A DNA stretch of 64,000 bases from Vibrio maritimus (GTDB lineage Bacteria; Pseudomonadota; Gammaproteobacteria; Enterobacterales; Vibrionaceae). The position numbers and the translations under genes were made by a program. Of this stretch, positions 1 to 9,992 are shown one piece after another. The stretch lies in the NCBI GenBank assembly GCA_000755425.1, contig BBMT01000004.1:62001-126000 (forward strand), in the 5' to 3' direction. The notes under the pieces are model-generated. The model did not search any database, was not told the DNA's origin, and was given only the letters and a program-made list of their open reading frames with translations. How positions within the stretch are numbered: position 1 is the first letter of the stretch; each line of letters begins with the position of its first letter.

Positions 1-1234
1 CGCTGTCTGTCCCTCAATTTAGAGGTAAAGCGCACAGCAAGTTTCAAGCGTTAGCCAAACCGATTGGGGCGGTCTGCAACATCAACTGCGACTACTGCTA
101 CTACCTCGATAAGCAACAATTGCTCGCCTATCCGAAGGGCGAGGTCTATCAAATGACAGATGAGATGTTGGAACATTACATCAAGCAGTACATCCAAGGA
201 CAAAATACCGAAGAAATCGTTTTTTCTTGGCATGGCGGAGAGCCCACGTTATTGGGTCTAAGCTATTTTGAAAAAGTGGTGGTTCTTCAGAAAAAGTATA
301 CGCCGAAGGGGTGAGGATCGTCAATGATATTCAAACAAACGGTGTCCTTGTCGATGAACGCTGGTGTCAGTTTTTTAAACAGCATGGCTTTTTTGTCGGC
401 TTGAGCTTGGATGGCCCTGAGTTATTGCATAACCACTACCGCAAGAAGCGCAGCGGACAGGGAACCTTTGACAAAGTTATGGCGGCCGTTGAAAAGCTGC
501 GCGCTTATGAAGTGCCGTTCGCGACGTTAACTTGCGTGAATAACCTTAATGCTGAGCACCCACTAGAGGTATATCGATTTCTTCGAGATGTGGTTAAGCC
601 ATCACAGATTCAATTCATTCCCGTCGTTGACCAGAGTGAGGAACTTGGGGACACGAAGCATAAATGGCTTCGCAATTCAAAATCGGCAATCATCCCGGTA
701 CCTTCTATCACGACGCGATGGAGTGTTGAGCCGGAGCAATGGGGAAGATTCCTAATTGATATATTTGATGAGTGGTTACAACACGACTTTGGCCGAATTC
801 ATGTCCCTTATTTTGAAAACTTCTTTGGGATCTGGATGGGAAGAGCAAGCACGATGTGCACCTTGAATGACATCTGTGGAAAGGGCATAGCCGTTGAGCC
901 AAATGGGGATGTGTATGCATGTGACCACTATGTGCATCCTGATTATAAAGTGGGGAATATTAAGGATAAGCCCCTGCCAGATATTGCTTTCTCTCAACAG
1001 CAAATGTCGTTTGGTTTTGCTAAGCAAAAAGCACTGCCTAAACAGTGTATCGAGTGTGACTATCGTTTTGCTTGTCACGGTGAGTGCCCAAAAAACAGAA
1101 TAAAAAGCGATCGTTACGGCAACCCTGGATTGAATTATCTATGTGAAGGGTGGCAACAAATATTTCATCATATCGACCCGATTATTACGCATATACTTGC
1201 CATTAATGGGCTTGAAGTTTCAGCCAACCGCTAG
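1..1234 (+). CDS. Anaerobic sulfatase maturase (radical SAM/SPASM), 5' end cut by window, one frameshift
   Basis: A radical SAM enzyme that oxidises the active-site Cys or Ser of a sulfatase to formylglycine in the cytoplasm. Visible are the CxxxCxxC cluster motif (CNINCDYC, about bases 81-104), the GGEPTLL motif, IVNDIQTNG, SLDGP, and a C-terminal SPASM region with CGKGIAVEPNGDVYACDHY and CxxCxxxxxCxGxCPKN for auxiliary clusters. About 410 residues are present, so only a few N-terminal residues lie outside the window. The frame breaks near base 302 (stop at 312-314); the conserved KYAEGVRIVND reading resumes one frame over, as if one base were missing, so I join the pieces. Membrane-protein genes and the substrate sulfatase follow on the same strand. 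Family assignment is strong; whether the break is real is unknown. Confidence 0.9.
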
Positions 1235-1246
1235 AGTGAGACTGTG

Positions 1247-1714
1247 ATGGAAAGCTACTTGTTACTGGGTTTAGCAATGGCATTGCTCAGTATTTGGAAA
1301 ACGTATTCTGGGCCAGCTTTGGCGGCATTTGTTGGGTTTAGTTATCCGGAAATGCTGCTGTTCAATGCACTTCCTGCTCTGGTTGCAGGCTACTTTGGTT
1401 GGTTTGTTGGACGATATTCGTTGTTTCTATATTCACGCAGAAACTTACGGCCTTTTCGACCAAGATTGCGCCGTTTTGTTAGAGCCTGGAAGCGCTATGG
1501 CAACGTCACCATGTCGGTGCTTGCTCCAGTTCTAGTCGGCATCCCACTTTACACATTGATCGCCAAACGGCTGCGTCAGTCTTATGTTGCAACCTTTGTC
1601 CTGCTCACTGTATCCATCTTGTGGTGGAGTGGATTGAGCTACGGTTTGGTCAGCGTTTTTGAGCTTGGTGAACGGCTAAACCTACAAGGGTTACTCGAAA
1701 AAGTGAGCGTCTAA
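1247..1714 (+). CDS. Small multi-spanning membrane protein, unknown function
   Basis: A protein of 155 residues with about four hydrophobic segments (residues about 3-25, 33-58, 87-108 and 118-142) and a basic, Arg-rich stretch between segments two and three (RRNLRPFRPRLRRF). The start is the ATG at 1247, not the GTG one codon upstream. It begins 12 bases after the maturase stop, so it is probably in the same operon. The general look recalls small export or DedA-like membrane proteins, but I do not recognise a family. The position between maturase and sulfatase suggests an envelope role linked to sulfatase activity; that is inference only. Confidence 0.65.
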   Translation: MESYLLLGLAMALLSIWKTYSGPALAAFVGFSYPEMLLFNALPALVAGYFGWFVGRYSLFLYSRRNLRPFRPRLRRFVRAWKRYGNVTMSVLAPVLVGIPLYTLIAKRLRQSYVATFVLLTVSILWWSGLSYGLVSVFELGERLNLQGLLEKVSV

Positions 1715-1822
1715 TTACAAGGCTAAAGCTCAACGTAATTTTATATAACCGACTGGTGTGTAGTTAGAAATTTGATCTTCTGGATACAACTTCTAGTCTT
1801 TTTTTAAAAGAGGAGGCGATAT

Positions 1823-2224
1823 ATGACGAACGTACAAAAGTTTCTGCTTCTCGCGGCGGCGGGCTTAACCCCAATAGCACTTTCTTATGGCTTAAAGCCT
1901 AATCTTTCATTGCCGTTTTTATTCGATATTGATGCGAGTGCAACCAATGTAACCCATATATTTCGCGCAGTGATGGGGCTGTACCTAGCTTTGGTAATTT
2001 ATTGGTTAATGGGCGCGTTCGGATCTCAGTTTTTGGCTCAGTCTGCGTTGCAAAGTCTCGTTGTTTTTATGCTTGGGCTAGGCATCGGCAGAGTCGCTAG
2101 CATTGTTATTGATGGTATGCCGCATTGGCTACTGGTGGTGTATCTATTGTTAGAAATTGGCTTTGGTGCAGTAGGTCTAATTCTTCTTAGGAGTAGCAAA
2201 CCCGAAACACAGTACGCAGGATGA
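1823..2224 (+). CDS. DUF4345-type membrane protein
   Basis: A 133-residue inner-membrane protein with four predicted hydrophobic helices. The signature GLTPIALSYGL near the N-terminus, HIFRAVMGLYLAL in the middle and VVFMLGLGIGR later match what I know of the DUF4345 family. A strong ribosome site (gaggaggcgat) lies before the ATG. The stop is 18 bases from the sulfatase start, so the two are surely co-transcribed. DUF4345 proteins have no established biochemical role. A link to sulfatase secretion or maturation is inferred from position. Confidence 0.75.
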   Translation: MTNVQKFLLLAAAGLTPIALSYGLKPNLSLPFLFDIDASATNVTHIFRAVMGLYLALVIYWLMGAFGSQFLAQSALQSLVVFMLGLGIGRVASIVIDGMPHWLLVVYLLLEIGFGAVGLILLRSSKPETQYAG

Positions 2225-2242
2225 ATGTATAAAGGAGGCAGG

Positions 2243-3744
2243 ATGCATCGTCACATAATTAAGTTTCTATTAGTCACATTTTTGGGGTTTACCGCGCTAG
2301 CAAACGCAGAGGATAAGCCACCAAATATTTTTGTTATTTTCACTGATGACATTGGTATCTCCAACCTTAGTGCTTATCACCGCGGCGTGATGAGCAGTGA
2401 GACACCAAATATTGATAGTATTGCCGAAAAGGGCATGCTGCTTACCGACTATTATGCCCAGCCATCCTGTACCGCGGGGCGTTCGGCGTTCATTACTGGG
2501 CAATTTCCAGTTCGAACAGGTATGCATACCGTGGGGCTTCCGGGTAGTCCGGTTGGGCTCAACCCTGATACACCAACATTACCAGAAATCCTCAAAACGC
2601 TCGGCTATACGACCGGCCAGTTTGGTAAAAACCACCTTGGCGATTTGGATGCTGTACTACCTACCATGAATGGATTTGATGAATATTGGGGATGGTTGTA
2701 TCACCTAAATGCAATGGAGTACACCGAAGATCCAGACTGGCCGCAAGATGAGGCGTTTCAGAAGTTTGCACCTCGCAATGTGATTCACGCGAAGTCTGAT
2801 GGAAAAGGGGGTCAAACCATAACCGACGATGGCCCATTGACCACAGATCGAATGCGTACCTTAGATGACGAAGTAAACAAACACGCCATCAACTTTATTG
2901 AGCGCGCTGTCAAAGAAGACAAACCGTTCTTTACCTGGTACTGCCCATCAAGAGGTCACGTTTGGACTCAATTGTCACCAGAGTATGAAGCGATGCTTGG
3001 CCAAAATGGCTGGGGACTCCAAGAAGTGGTGATGAAAGACCTGGATGACCATGTAGGGGAAATGCTGGCCAAACTCGAGGAGTTGGGTGTAGCTGATAAT
3101 ACCATAGTGATCTTCACCGCCGATAATGGCCCGGAGATCATGACTTGGCCAGACGGCGGCATGACACCATTTCATGGTGAAAAAGGCTCAACTTGGGAAG
3201 GTGGGGTGAGAGCGCCATTGCTTGTCAGCTGGCCCGGAAAAATTCCAGCGGGCAAAGTTCACAACGGTATGTTCGACGGAATGGATTGGCTACCAACACT
3301 GGTTGAGGCTGCTGGTGGACCGAGTGATCTTAAAGAGCAGATGTTGACGGGTTATGAAGCTACAAAGCTCACTTAGATGGTTACAACCAAATGTCGATGT
3401 TAACAGAGCAGGGACCTTCTAACCGTAAAGAGATCATCTATTACGAGCGCGATAGATTGCAAGCGGTCCGAGTCGGTGATTGGAAAGCGCACTTTATCGT
3501 GCAAAATCATGGTTGGAGTGGCCCAAAAGAGGAGCTTAATGCGCCATTGCTGTTTAATCTTCGCCGAGATCCTTATGAGCGAGCAGCCGAAGAATCGGGT
3601 ATGTACATCAACTGGATGGGTAAAAAAATGTGGGCATTTGGTCCTGCTCAAGCTGCGGTTAAGCAACACTTGGAGACGTTTAAAGAGTGGCCGCCACTTA
3701 CATTTGAGCCTGAGGCCGTCGATGTATCAGGGATAGGGCGTTGA
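2243..3744 (+). CDS. Secreted arylsulfatase-like sulfatase, one frameshift
   Basis: A type I sulfatase that hydrolyses a sulfate ester, probably on a marine polysaccharide. The start at 2243 follows a strong aaaggaggcagg ribosome site and gives a signal peptide ending ALANA. Metal-site residues appear in FVIFTDDIG. The modification motif is CTAGR inside PSCTAGRSAFITGQ; its Cys becomes formylglycine, which fits the maturase upstream. GKNHLGD and DNGPE are further family motifs. The frame ends at TAG 3374, but an in-family reading (YKAHLDGYNQMSML) resumes with one base missing near 3358 and runs to 3744, giving about 500 residues, normal for the family. CTAGR rather than CxPSR is the variant seen in one large sulfatase subgroup. 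The true substrate cannot be told. Confidence 0.9.
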
Positions 3745-3748
3745 GTGA

Positions 3749-3774
3749 AAAAGGGCTGGAAACAGCCCTTTCTT
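3749..3774 (+). terminator. Intrinsic terminator after the sulfatase operon
   Basis: An 8-bp stem (AAGGGCTG/CAGCCCTT) with a GAAA tetraloop is followed by TTCTTATTT. It sits between the convergent sulfatase and TetR genes and may serve both, since the upstream side carries an A run. Confidence 0.8.
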
Positions 3775-3802
3775 ATTTGGATATGATGATGCTTAGGAAG
3801 GA

Positions 3803-4378
3803 CTATTCACTGCCGACTAACTGCGCTGTTTCTCGCATCGCTTGCTCTAAATGTGACCTGTCCTTTTGGATAGCGCACAGTAAGGTGGCGCCTAACCATT
3901 TAGCATACAGAGAGCGGGACGCTTCATAAGGCTCAGAGACTGACATGACACCTAATGAATTACCTTCGGTAAAGTAATCAGCCATACGATTAATCACTTT
4001 CTCTGCGCCTTTGTCGAGCTCAGACTGCATGCTTGATGAAGTCCCGGCTATTTCACCGGAGAGTTTTACCACTAAACACTTAACCTGAAATTCGTCCGTC
4101 ACTTTAGAGTCGGACCAGAACTCGAAGTATTTTAAGACGCGCTCTGCAAAGGACACATTCTCATCGCTAAGATATGAAATGAGCGTGGCGAGGTGATCCT
4201 CAAAGTAGTCTTCTAGTAACTGGCGTCCGAAGTCCTCTTTCGATTTGAAGTGGTGATAGAACGAGCCTTTGGTTGCGTTGGCTTGTTGGATTATCTTCAT
4301 GATGCCGATGCCAGCGAATCCATGCTCACTAATAAGCTCAAATCCTGCATCAAGTAATGTTTGTTTTAGATCTGCCAT
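3803..4378 (-). CDS. TetR/AcrR family transcriptional repressor
   Basis: A 191-residue regulator. The N-terminal helix-turn-helix is clear (GFELISEHGFAGIGIMKI, then ATKGSFYHHFKSKEDF at residues about 35-50). The C-terminal ligand domain contains KCLVVKLSGEIAGTS, typical of the NemR/AcuR-like branch that senses reactive electrophiles or small acids. It is transcribed divergently from the cinA-like gene, and an inverted repeat lies in the 164-base gap, so it probably controls itself and perhaps that neighbour. Ligand and targets are not known. Confidence 0.88.
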   Translation of the reverse strand: MADLKQTLLDAGFELISEHGFAGIGIMKIIQQANATKGSFYHHFKSKEDFGRQLLEDYFEDHLATLISYLSDENVSFAERVLKYFEFWSDSKVTDEFQVKCLVVKLSGEIAGTSSSMQSELDKGAEKVINRMADYFTEGNSLGVMSVSEPYEASRSLYAKWLGATLLCAIQKDRSHLEQAMRETAQLVGSE

Positions 4379-4420
4379 AGTTCACGTCTCACCTGAGTAG
4401 AAACGCCATTATAACGATGG

Positions 4421-4442
4421 CCATACCGACCGTACAGTATGG
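4421..4442. promoter_or_regulatory. Candidate TetR operator
   Basis: An inverted repeat, CCATAC then a 10-base spacer (cgaccgtaca) then GTATGG, lies 43 bases upstream of the tetR start. The core ACCGACCGT resembles operators I recall for NemR-like repressors. Binding is inferred from position and symmetry. Confidence 0.45.
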
Positions 4443-4542
4443 AACGGTAAAGGTTGTGCTAATCCAATGATTTGCTGGTTCATCACTATTGCTATTTCCT
4501 TTACTCATGTCATTCTTAAAGAAAAACAAATAAGGAGAGATC

Positions 4543-5787
4543 ATGCCTAAAATAGCGATGCTGAGTACTGGAGAAGAGGTGCTTTATGGTGACATTGTGG
4601 ATACCAACGCCGCTTGGCTCAGTCGTGTCTTTTATGAGCATGGGTTTTCTATGTATAAGCGCTCAACGGTAGGTGATCAGCGAGCGTCTTTGCTGCAAGA
4701 GTTGGTGATGTTAAGTCTTAACCTTGATGTGGTAATTGTTAATGGCGGACTTGGCCCTACCTCGGATGATTTGAGTGCTGAAATCGCAGCGGAAGCTGCT
4801 GATGTGCCATTGGTTCTCAATCAAGGCTGGCTTGATACTCTAAAATCTTTCTATGCTAAGCGTGGCAAAGTGATGCCTGAGAGCAATATTAAACAAGCAA
4901 TGCTTCCCCAAGGAGCCAGTGTGGTTGATAACCCAATCGGTACCGCTTGTGGCTTTAAAATGATGATCAATGACTGCTTGTTTTATTTTACTCCTGGAGT
5001 GCCAAGCGAGTTTAAGAAGATGGCGACTGAGCAGATCTTGCCTGATTTAGCGAACCATTTTCAAACGACGCAAGGCCGAGTTTGCCGCCGCATATACACA
5101 TTTGGTCTGTCGGAATCGGGTATTGCAGACACACTGAAACACCTTTCCTTACCAGCGGATTATGAGCTTGGATATCGTTCATACTTGCCATTTATTGAAG
5201 TGAAGTTATTTGGTCCGGCAGACGATCTTGATACAGGTACTCGCGTGCTGGCAATGATCGAGAAGCTTCTTCATAGCAATGTAGTCAGTGTAGATGAGCC
5301 AATGCTAGATCGATTGGGTCATCTGGTTGAGCTGAACAATCGAACCATTGCCATCTCTGAGCATGCCACAAAAGGCTATTTGGCTTCTTGGCTGCAAGAC
5401 AATGAAAAATTGGCGCAGTACTGCGGTGCGACTTGGATTCTAGGGGCAAAAACCGCATCGCCATTGGATCGAGACAGTGAGCAGCTAGGCGCAACATTGG
5501 CGCTAGCTGGTGCGACCAAAGGCAACTGCAATGCTGATATTGCGATTTCAACAGGTAAGCTTGAGAATGACCAATTCTCTTTGGCGATATCAACGCCAAA
5601 AGGTGAGTGGGGACAGACTCTGAAATTGCAGCGCACATACAGCAATCAAAATGTGAAGACGGTCATCAGTACAGTAGCGGCGGATATGCTTCGTCGTTAC
5701 TTAGAAAATAAGCCGATGTTTCCTGACTACGGTTTTTTAACTCGAACTCAAGATGTCTTTTTACCGCTTGATCAAATCACGACATAG
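4543..5787 (+). CDS. CinA-like protein with degenerate amidase domain (YfaY type)
   Basis: A 414-residue protein. Residues 1-170 form the MoCF/CinA N-terminal domain, with ISTGEEVL-like MLSTGEEVLYGDIVDTNA and NGGLGPTSDD, as in pyridine-nucleotide pyrophosphatases. The C-terminal half should hold the nicotinamide-mononucleotide amidase, but the usual ESCTGG motif is replaced by ISEHATKGYL. Deamidation is therefore doubtful, as in E. coli YfaY. The ribosome site is aaggaga. It is alone on this strand, opposite a TetR gene. The role in NAD-derivative clean-up is inferred from the family. Confidence 0.85.
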   Translation: MPKIAMLSTGEEVLYGDIVDTNAAWLSRVFYEHGFSMYKRSTVGDQRASLLQELVMLSLNLDVVIVNGGLGPTSDDLSAEIAAEAADVPLVLNQGWLDTLKSFYAKRGKVMPESNIKQAMLPQGASVVDNPIGTACGFKMMINDCLFYFTPGVPSEFKKMATEQILPDLANHFQTTQGRVCRRIYTFGLSESGIADTLKHLSLPADYELGYRSYLPFIEVKLFGPADDLDTGTRVLAMIEKLLHSNVVSVDEPMLDRLGHLVELNNRTIAISEHATKGYLASWLQDNEKLAQYCGATWILGAKTASPLDRDSEQLGATLALAGATKGNCNADIAISTGKLENDQFSLAISTPKGEWGQTLKLQRTYSNQNVKTVISTVAADMLRRYLENKPMFPDYGFLTRTQDVFLPLDQITT

Positions 5788-5999
5788 ACCCGTAATAGGC
5801 GTATTCGCTCTTAGTGCGTAAATGCAATAGAGTGAATATATTCCGTTTGGTTATTTATATATAAAAATTAGATCTACCTCACAGTATGCTGATCTCTAAC
5901 GGGATTTTAAAATTCTCATTTTTGAGAGTAGCCGTTTGTTTCCAGTTGATTAGAATAAACTTTCACCCGAGAAAAAGTGGTGATCAGGAGGGGGGAGAT

Positions 6000-6239
6000 A
6001 TGATCCAACAATCCAGAATAAGAGTGTTCTATCAAGTGGCAAACGAGCAAATAATGCTTGGAGAAGCACTAAGCAAAAAGTGCGGTGATTTGGCAGCTAT
6101 GTGGTTAAAGGCTTCTGGCGAAGAGTTCCTGTCAGACGACGGTTTTCGCATTTCACTCTACGACGATGGCGGTCGTCGTATCGCTGATAAGAGCGTATCG
6201 ATGGGAACAGCGGACTCGATACTTTCGACAGTCGATTAA
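6000..6239 (+). CDS. Small soluble protein of unknown function
   Basis: A 79-residue protein with no signal peptide or membrane helix. The start at 6000 is set by an unusually strong purine run (caggaggggggag) just before ATG; a longer reading from 5886 lacks such a site. The sequence is mixed in charge, with an internal DDGFRISLYDDGGRRIADK. It ends just before a good intrinsic terminator, so it is a single-gene transcript. I do not recognise a family. Confidence 0.6.
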   Translation: MIQQSRIRVFYQVANEQIMLGEALSKKCGDLAAMWLKASGEEFLSDDGFRISLYDDGGRRIADKSVSMGTADSILSTVD

Positions 6240-6262
6240 GCCCATGACAATGTTTTGTTTTC

Positions 6263-6291
6263 GAGCTGGCCAGTGTGCCAGCTCTTTTATT
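6263..6291 (+). terminator. Intrinsic terminator
   Basis: An 8-bp GC-rich stem, GAGCTGGC/GCCAGCTC, with a six-base loop, is followed by TTTTATTTT, right after the small orphan gene. Confidence 0.8.
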
Positions 6292-6434
6292 TTGTGCCAC
6301 GCCATTCACGTTGTTCTTAACGGAATCTATTGAAATTGTGATCTCTTTTGTGCTTTTGCTCTAACTTGAGTCGTCCGGTTAAAATTTGACTCATACTTGT
6401 ACAATCTCTCCCTCTAAGTCGTGGTTGTTTGAGT

Positions 6435-7454
6435 ATGGAACTCTCATCAATTCAGCAAATTAAAACCTTGATCGATGATAATGGACAGCCGCTATTCGGC
6501 TATCTCACATCGATTCCAGAGCAGCTCGATATCGATAACTTTCGATATTTCTCTACCATGGACAAAGAGCGCGGGGCGTTAGCTAAGTACTTTCACTACA
6601 AGCAGTTTCAATTCATTAGTCTTTTCACGCCGGACTTTGTTATCGGTTTCGCCATCGCAGACATTCGCTACGTCGGCAATAGTTTCTGTTATCTCTATGA
6701 CATACATCGCGATGAGCTGATCGAGAAGAGTTGGTTAAGACCTTTAGGGATAGGCTATTCAATGACGCCCTCGCCTTGGCAGGGCACTGCGCAATTTAAT
6801 CGTGGTGAATTGTGTATAAATATTGAAGAGGGAGTTTGGCAAGTGGCCGTGACGTGCCAGCAATTTTCTATGGATGTCACGCTTTCCCCTCCCAGCCATG
6901 ATAGCGCCCCCATTATGGTGAGTTCTCCAACGGGTTACTCAGGGTGGACTTACACTCAAAAGCATAATGCACTGAAAGTGTCAGGGAAGTTAGTCGTGAA
7001 GGGTGAGCCCGTATCCCTTGATGACGCGCTTGGAGGATATGATTTTTCAGCGGGATATATGAGGCGCGAGACCAGCTGGCGATGGGCAAGTATTAGCGCC
7101 AACCTAAAAGACACTCAGATCGGATTGAATCTTGCGGCAGGCGTCAATGAAACAGGGGTGAACGAAAATGCGCTATGGATAGACGGTGAGCGCGTTTTGA
7201 TGCCTGCTGTTATGTTTGACTTTGACCGTCACAATCCAGATTCGGCTTGGCGTATCTACGATTCTAGTGGCCAGATTGACCTTACATTTATCCCCCAAAA
7301 CGTACGTAAAGAGCGACTTAATTTGTGGCTGTTAAAGAGTAACTTTCGTCAGTTCATCGGTCGCTTTAAAGGCACCATCTTACTGAGTGATGGCCGTCTT
7401 ATCGAACTCGATGATGTCGTGGGTTTAACAGAAGACCACTTCGCAAAATGGTAA
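6435..7454 (+). CDS. DUF2804 family protein
   Basis: A 339-residue protein that I recognise as DUF2804 from its opening (GQPLFGYLTSIPE), the DKERGALAKYFHYKQFQFI block and the later FSAGYMRRETSWRWAS motif. The fold is thought to be lipocalin-like. The function is unknown; neighbours in many genomes are lipid genes, and here a sterol-desaturase-like gene follows 62 bases later on the same strand. The start is the ATG at 6435; a TTG two codons upstream is less likely. Confidence 0.78.
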   Translation: MELSSIQQIKTLIDDNGQPLFGYLTSIPEQLDIDNFRYFSTMDKERGALAKYFHYKQFQFISLFTPDFVIGFAIADIRYVGNSFCYLYDIHRDELIEKSWLRPLGIGYSMTPSPWQGTAQFNRGELCINIEEGVWQVAVTCQQFSMDVTLSPPSHDSAPIMVSSPTGYSGWTYTQKHNALKVSGKLVVKGEPVSLDDALGGYDFSAGYMRRETSWRWASISANLKDTQIGLNLAAGVNETGVNENALWIDGERVLMPAVMFDFDRHNPDSAWRIYDSSGQIDLTFIPQNVRKERLNLWLLKSNFRQFIGRFKGTILLSDGRLIELDDVVGLTEDHFAKW

Positions 7455-7516
7455 CGCTGCATAGTGATACTTTGCTTGCCGGTAACGCGTACAGATAACC
7501 CCAACATAGGAATGGT

Positions 7517-8259
7517 ATGGATACACTCGCAGATAACCCTGAATGGCTGTTGGTGGCATTAGCGCCCCTGTTCTTGATAATGATGTTACTCGAATATTGG
7601 TTTGGTCAGCGGGCGAATAGGCTGCCTGATTCGGCAACGTATTCACTCAAAGAGCTGGTGTGTAACTTTTCTCTGGCTGGGATGCACCAACTGTCGGATT
7701 TACTCACCGGCTTTTTGATCGCGAAGCTCTACTTACTCCTATTCGGTTGGAAATTATTTGATATCCAGATGTCACTGTCGATGTTTGTATTGTTGATGGT
7801 ACTCCAAGATATCTTCTACTACTGGTTTCATCGCGCTAGCCACCGGGTGCGTTGGATGTGGGCGGCACATGTTGTTCACCATAGTTCGGAGAATATGAAC
7901 TTTAGCACTGCGTTTCGCCAAAGCTTGATGTATCCGTTAGCAGGCATGTGGTTATTTTGGATGCCGCTTATCATTATTGGCTTCGAGCCAAATGGGTGGT
8001 GTTTGTAGTTTTGCTCAACTTGGGACTGCAGTTTTTTGTGCATACTCAGTGGATTCACAAACTAGGGCCTTTGGAATGGGTGTTCAACACCCCCTCTCAT
8101 CACCGAGTACACCATGGCGTCAATGCCCAGTATATCGACAAGAACTACGCTGGAGTGTTGATCATTTGGGATAGACTGTTTGGAACCTTTGAGCCAGAAG
8201 TCGAGATTGTGCGCTATGGCATCAGTAAGCCGGTTAATAGCTTTAACCTTTGGTTGTGA
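7517..8259 (+). CDS. Sterol desaturase/fatty acid hydroxylase family protein, one frameshift
   Basis: A membrane di-iron oxygenase-like protein. It shows four hydrophobic segments and the family histidine clusters: HRASH (in FHRASHRVRW), HVVHHSSE and, after the break, HHRVHHG. Frame one stops at 8006-8008. The same protein resumes if the AAA run at 7990-7992 is one A longer (FEPKWVVFVVLLNLG), so I join the two pieces to about 247 residues, normal for the family. The substrate is unknown; marine bacteria use such enzymes on hopanoid, fatty or sterol-like lipids. It follows the DUF2804 gene. Confidence 0.85.
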
Positions 8260-8464
8260 CCTTTGCTGAATGGAGAGATATGTTGAGGGCAGTGAGAGAG
8301 GAGCACTCCATAGCAGGAAAAATGAGAGTGATACTAAGACCACCCTCAGATACTGATTAGCTGGAAGTGACATTGAAACGTAATGTTTTTTAGTTTTGGT
8401 GAAATTAAGACAGGTGCGACTCCTTTGTTAGAATCAATGCGAGATATGGCCCAATAACCGCTTT

Positions 8465-9992
8465 TTATAACTGCGATTCAACAGGCAGAAAACGCATTAA
8501 GTAATTGGATGTGCGTTTCCACCAACTCGCTCCAGGCTCTTTGTCGAAACTGTCTTCACCTTTTGTCCAAATCAGATTGTTCTCGGCGTCTTTAGTCACG
8601 TGGAATGCGTTTCGCGCAACCACATTTTCGAGCGTTTGACTGAGCTCTATTGCGAGCTCTGAAGAATGTAACGAGACACCAATCTCAGTGTTTTCAAAGA
8701 AGGATCGCGGATCAAAATTAGGGCTGCCGATAAAGGCGGTTTGGTCGTCAAGAATAAATATTTTGGCGTGTAGATGGAACGGGATGCAAACCACGATCTC
8801 AAGCTATCTTTTTCAAGCTTTTGCTTTTCTCTTCCGTCGACCTCGTATAGAGCTACCCCCATATCCAGCAATGCCTCCCTATAAGGAGCGTAACCCGAAT
8901 GTGCAATAGGGACATCTGTCGATTCAAGTGAGTTAGTAATAACTGTGACTTCAATGTTTCTGGCTCGAAGTGTTTTGAAAAACTCTACTCCCGCCTTACC
9001 CGGTACAAAATAAGGAGAGACGATCACTAGGCTCTTCTGCAGCTGATCTATGATAGGTTGTAGCTCTGTAGACCATCTGAGGTCATGTCGATCACGAGGC
9101 TTTTTGACTTTAGTTGGTGAGTCGAACTTTACTTGAGACTCTGTCCAAGAAAACGGAAGGTCGTTTACTTTATCTTGTGTGCTTTGTAGCTGTTGGTTGA
9201 CCGCTTTTACATATTCTTTTCCATTAGGAATGTAAAAGCCGTCTCTGAGAGGACTGGAGTTGACAAACAGTGCGTGATCTATAGGAGATTGTCTAATTAG
9301 TCGATGTGCAGGCTTTGAGCGGACATTATTCCAGAATTCGTCAAAGCTCTTAGAAACATCGTTGGTAGCGGGGTTAGTCAGCAATACATCTAAGTCCTCG
9401 AATACAATGTCAGGGTTAGCTCCAAAGTACTCATCTCCTATGTTTCGACCCCGATGATAGAGAGTTGATTATCAACGATTAGTGCTTTGTTGTGCATACG
9501 ACGAGTCGTACTACCAAATCCAAAAGCGAGCTGGCTGATAACACTTCGATTTCTTTGAAATGCATTGAATAGTCGAACTTCGATGTTGGGGTGTTGATCA
9601 AGAGTGATAAGAACGTCGTCTATTCCGAAACTGCCAAAATCATCAAGTAGGATACGCACGCGAACGCCTCTGTTTGCGGCCTTTTTGGCTTCTTTGAATA
9701 ACAGATTACCTGTGAAGTCGCTCTTGTAGATATAGTATTGAATGTCGATTGTATGTTCGGCTTCACTCATCAATGAAGCCCGAGCAATTAGAGCTTCGAT
9801 AGGGTCATGCAGAAGGTAGTAACCGGTCAAGTGAGATGGGGCATCTCCCTTTACTTCAAGTATTGAGTTACCGATATTGCCTGGCGTATGTTTGTTGATT
9901 TTGAAACTTTCGGTATCGTGTTGATAATACTGTGGCTCTGTGAGATATGCGATAGTAACGATTATGGCCACAGCCAATAATATATATTTCAT
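8465..9992 (-). CDS. Phospholipase D/cardiolipin synthase C-like protein, two frameshifts
   Basis: A membrane-anchored PLD-superfamily enzyme of about 509 residues with one N-terminal hydrophobic helix. Two HKD motifs are readable: HNKALIVDNQLSIIGGRN and HAKIFILDDQTAFIGSPNFD. The first break is at the CCCC run 9449-9452 (one base short; IIGGRNIGDEYFG is restored) and the second is near 8783. The arrangement and the GGRN/NFDPRS extensions are like ClsC (YmdC), which joins phospholipids to cardiolipin, but a general phospholipase is possible. The start at 9992 (before ILLAVAIIV) lacks a clear ribosome site; an upstream in-frame start at 10082 is an alternative. Confidence 0.8.
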
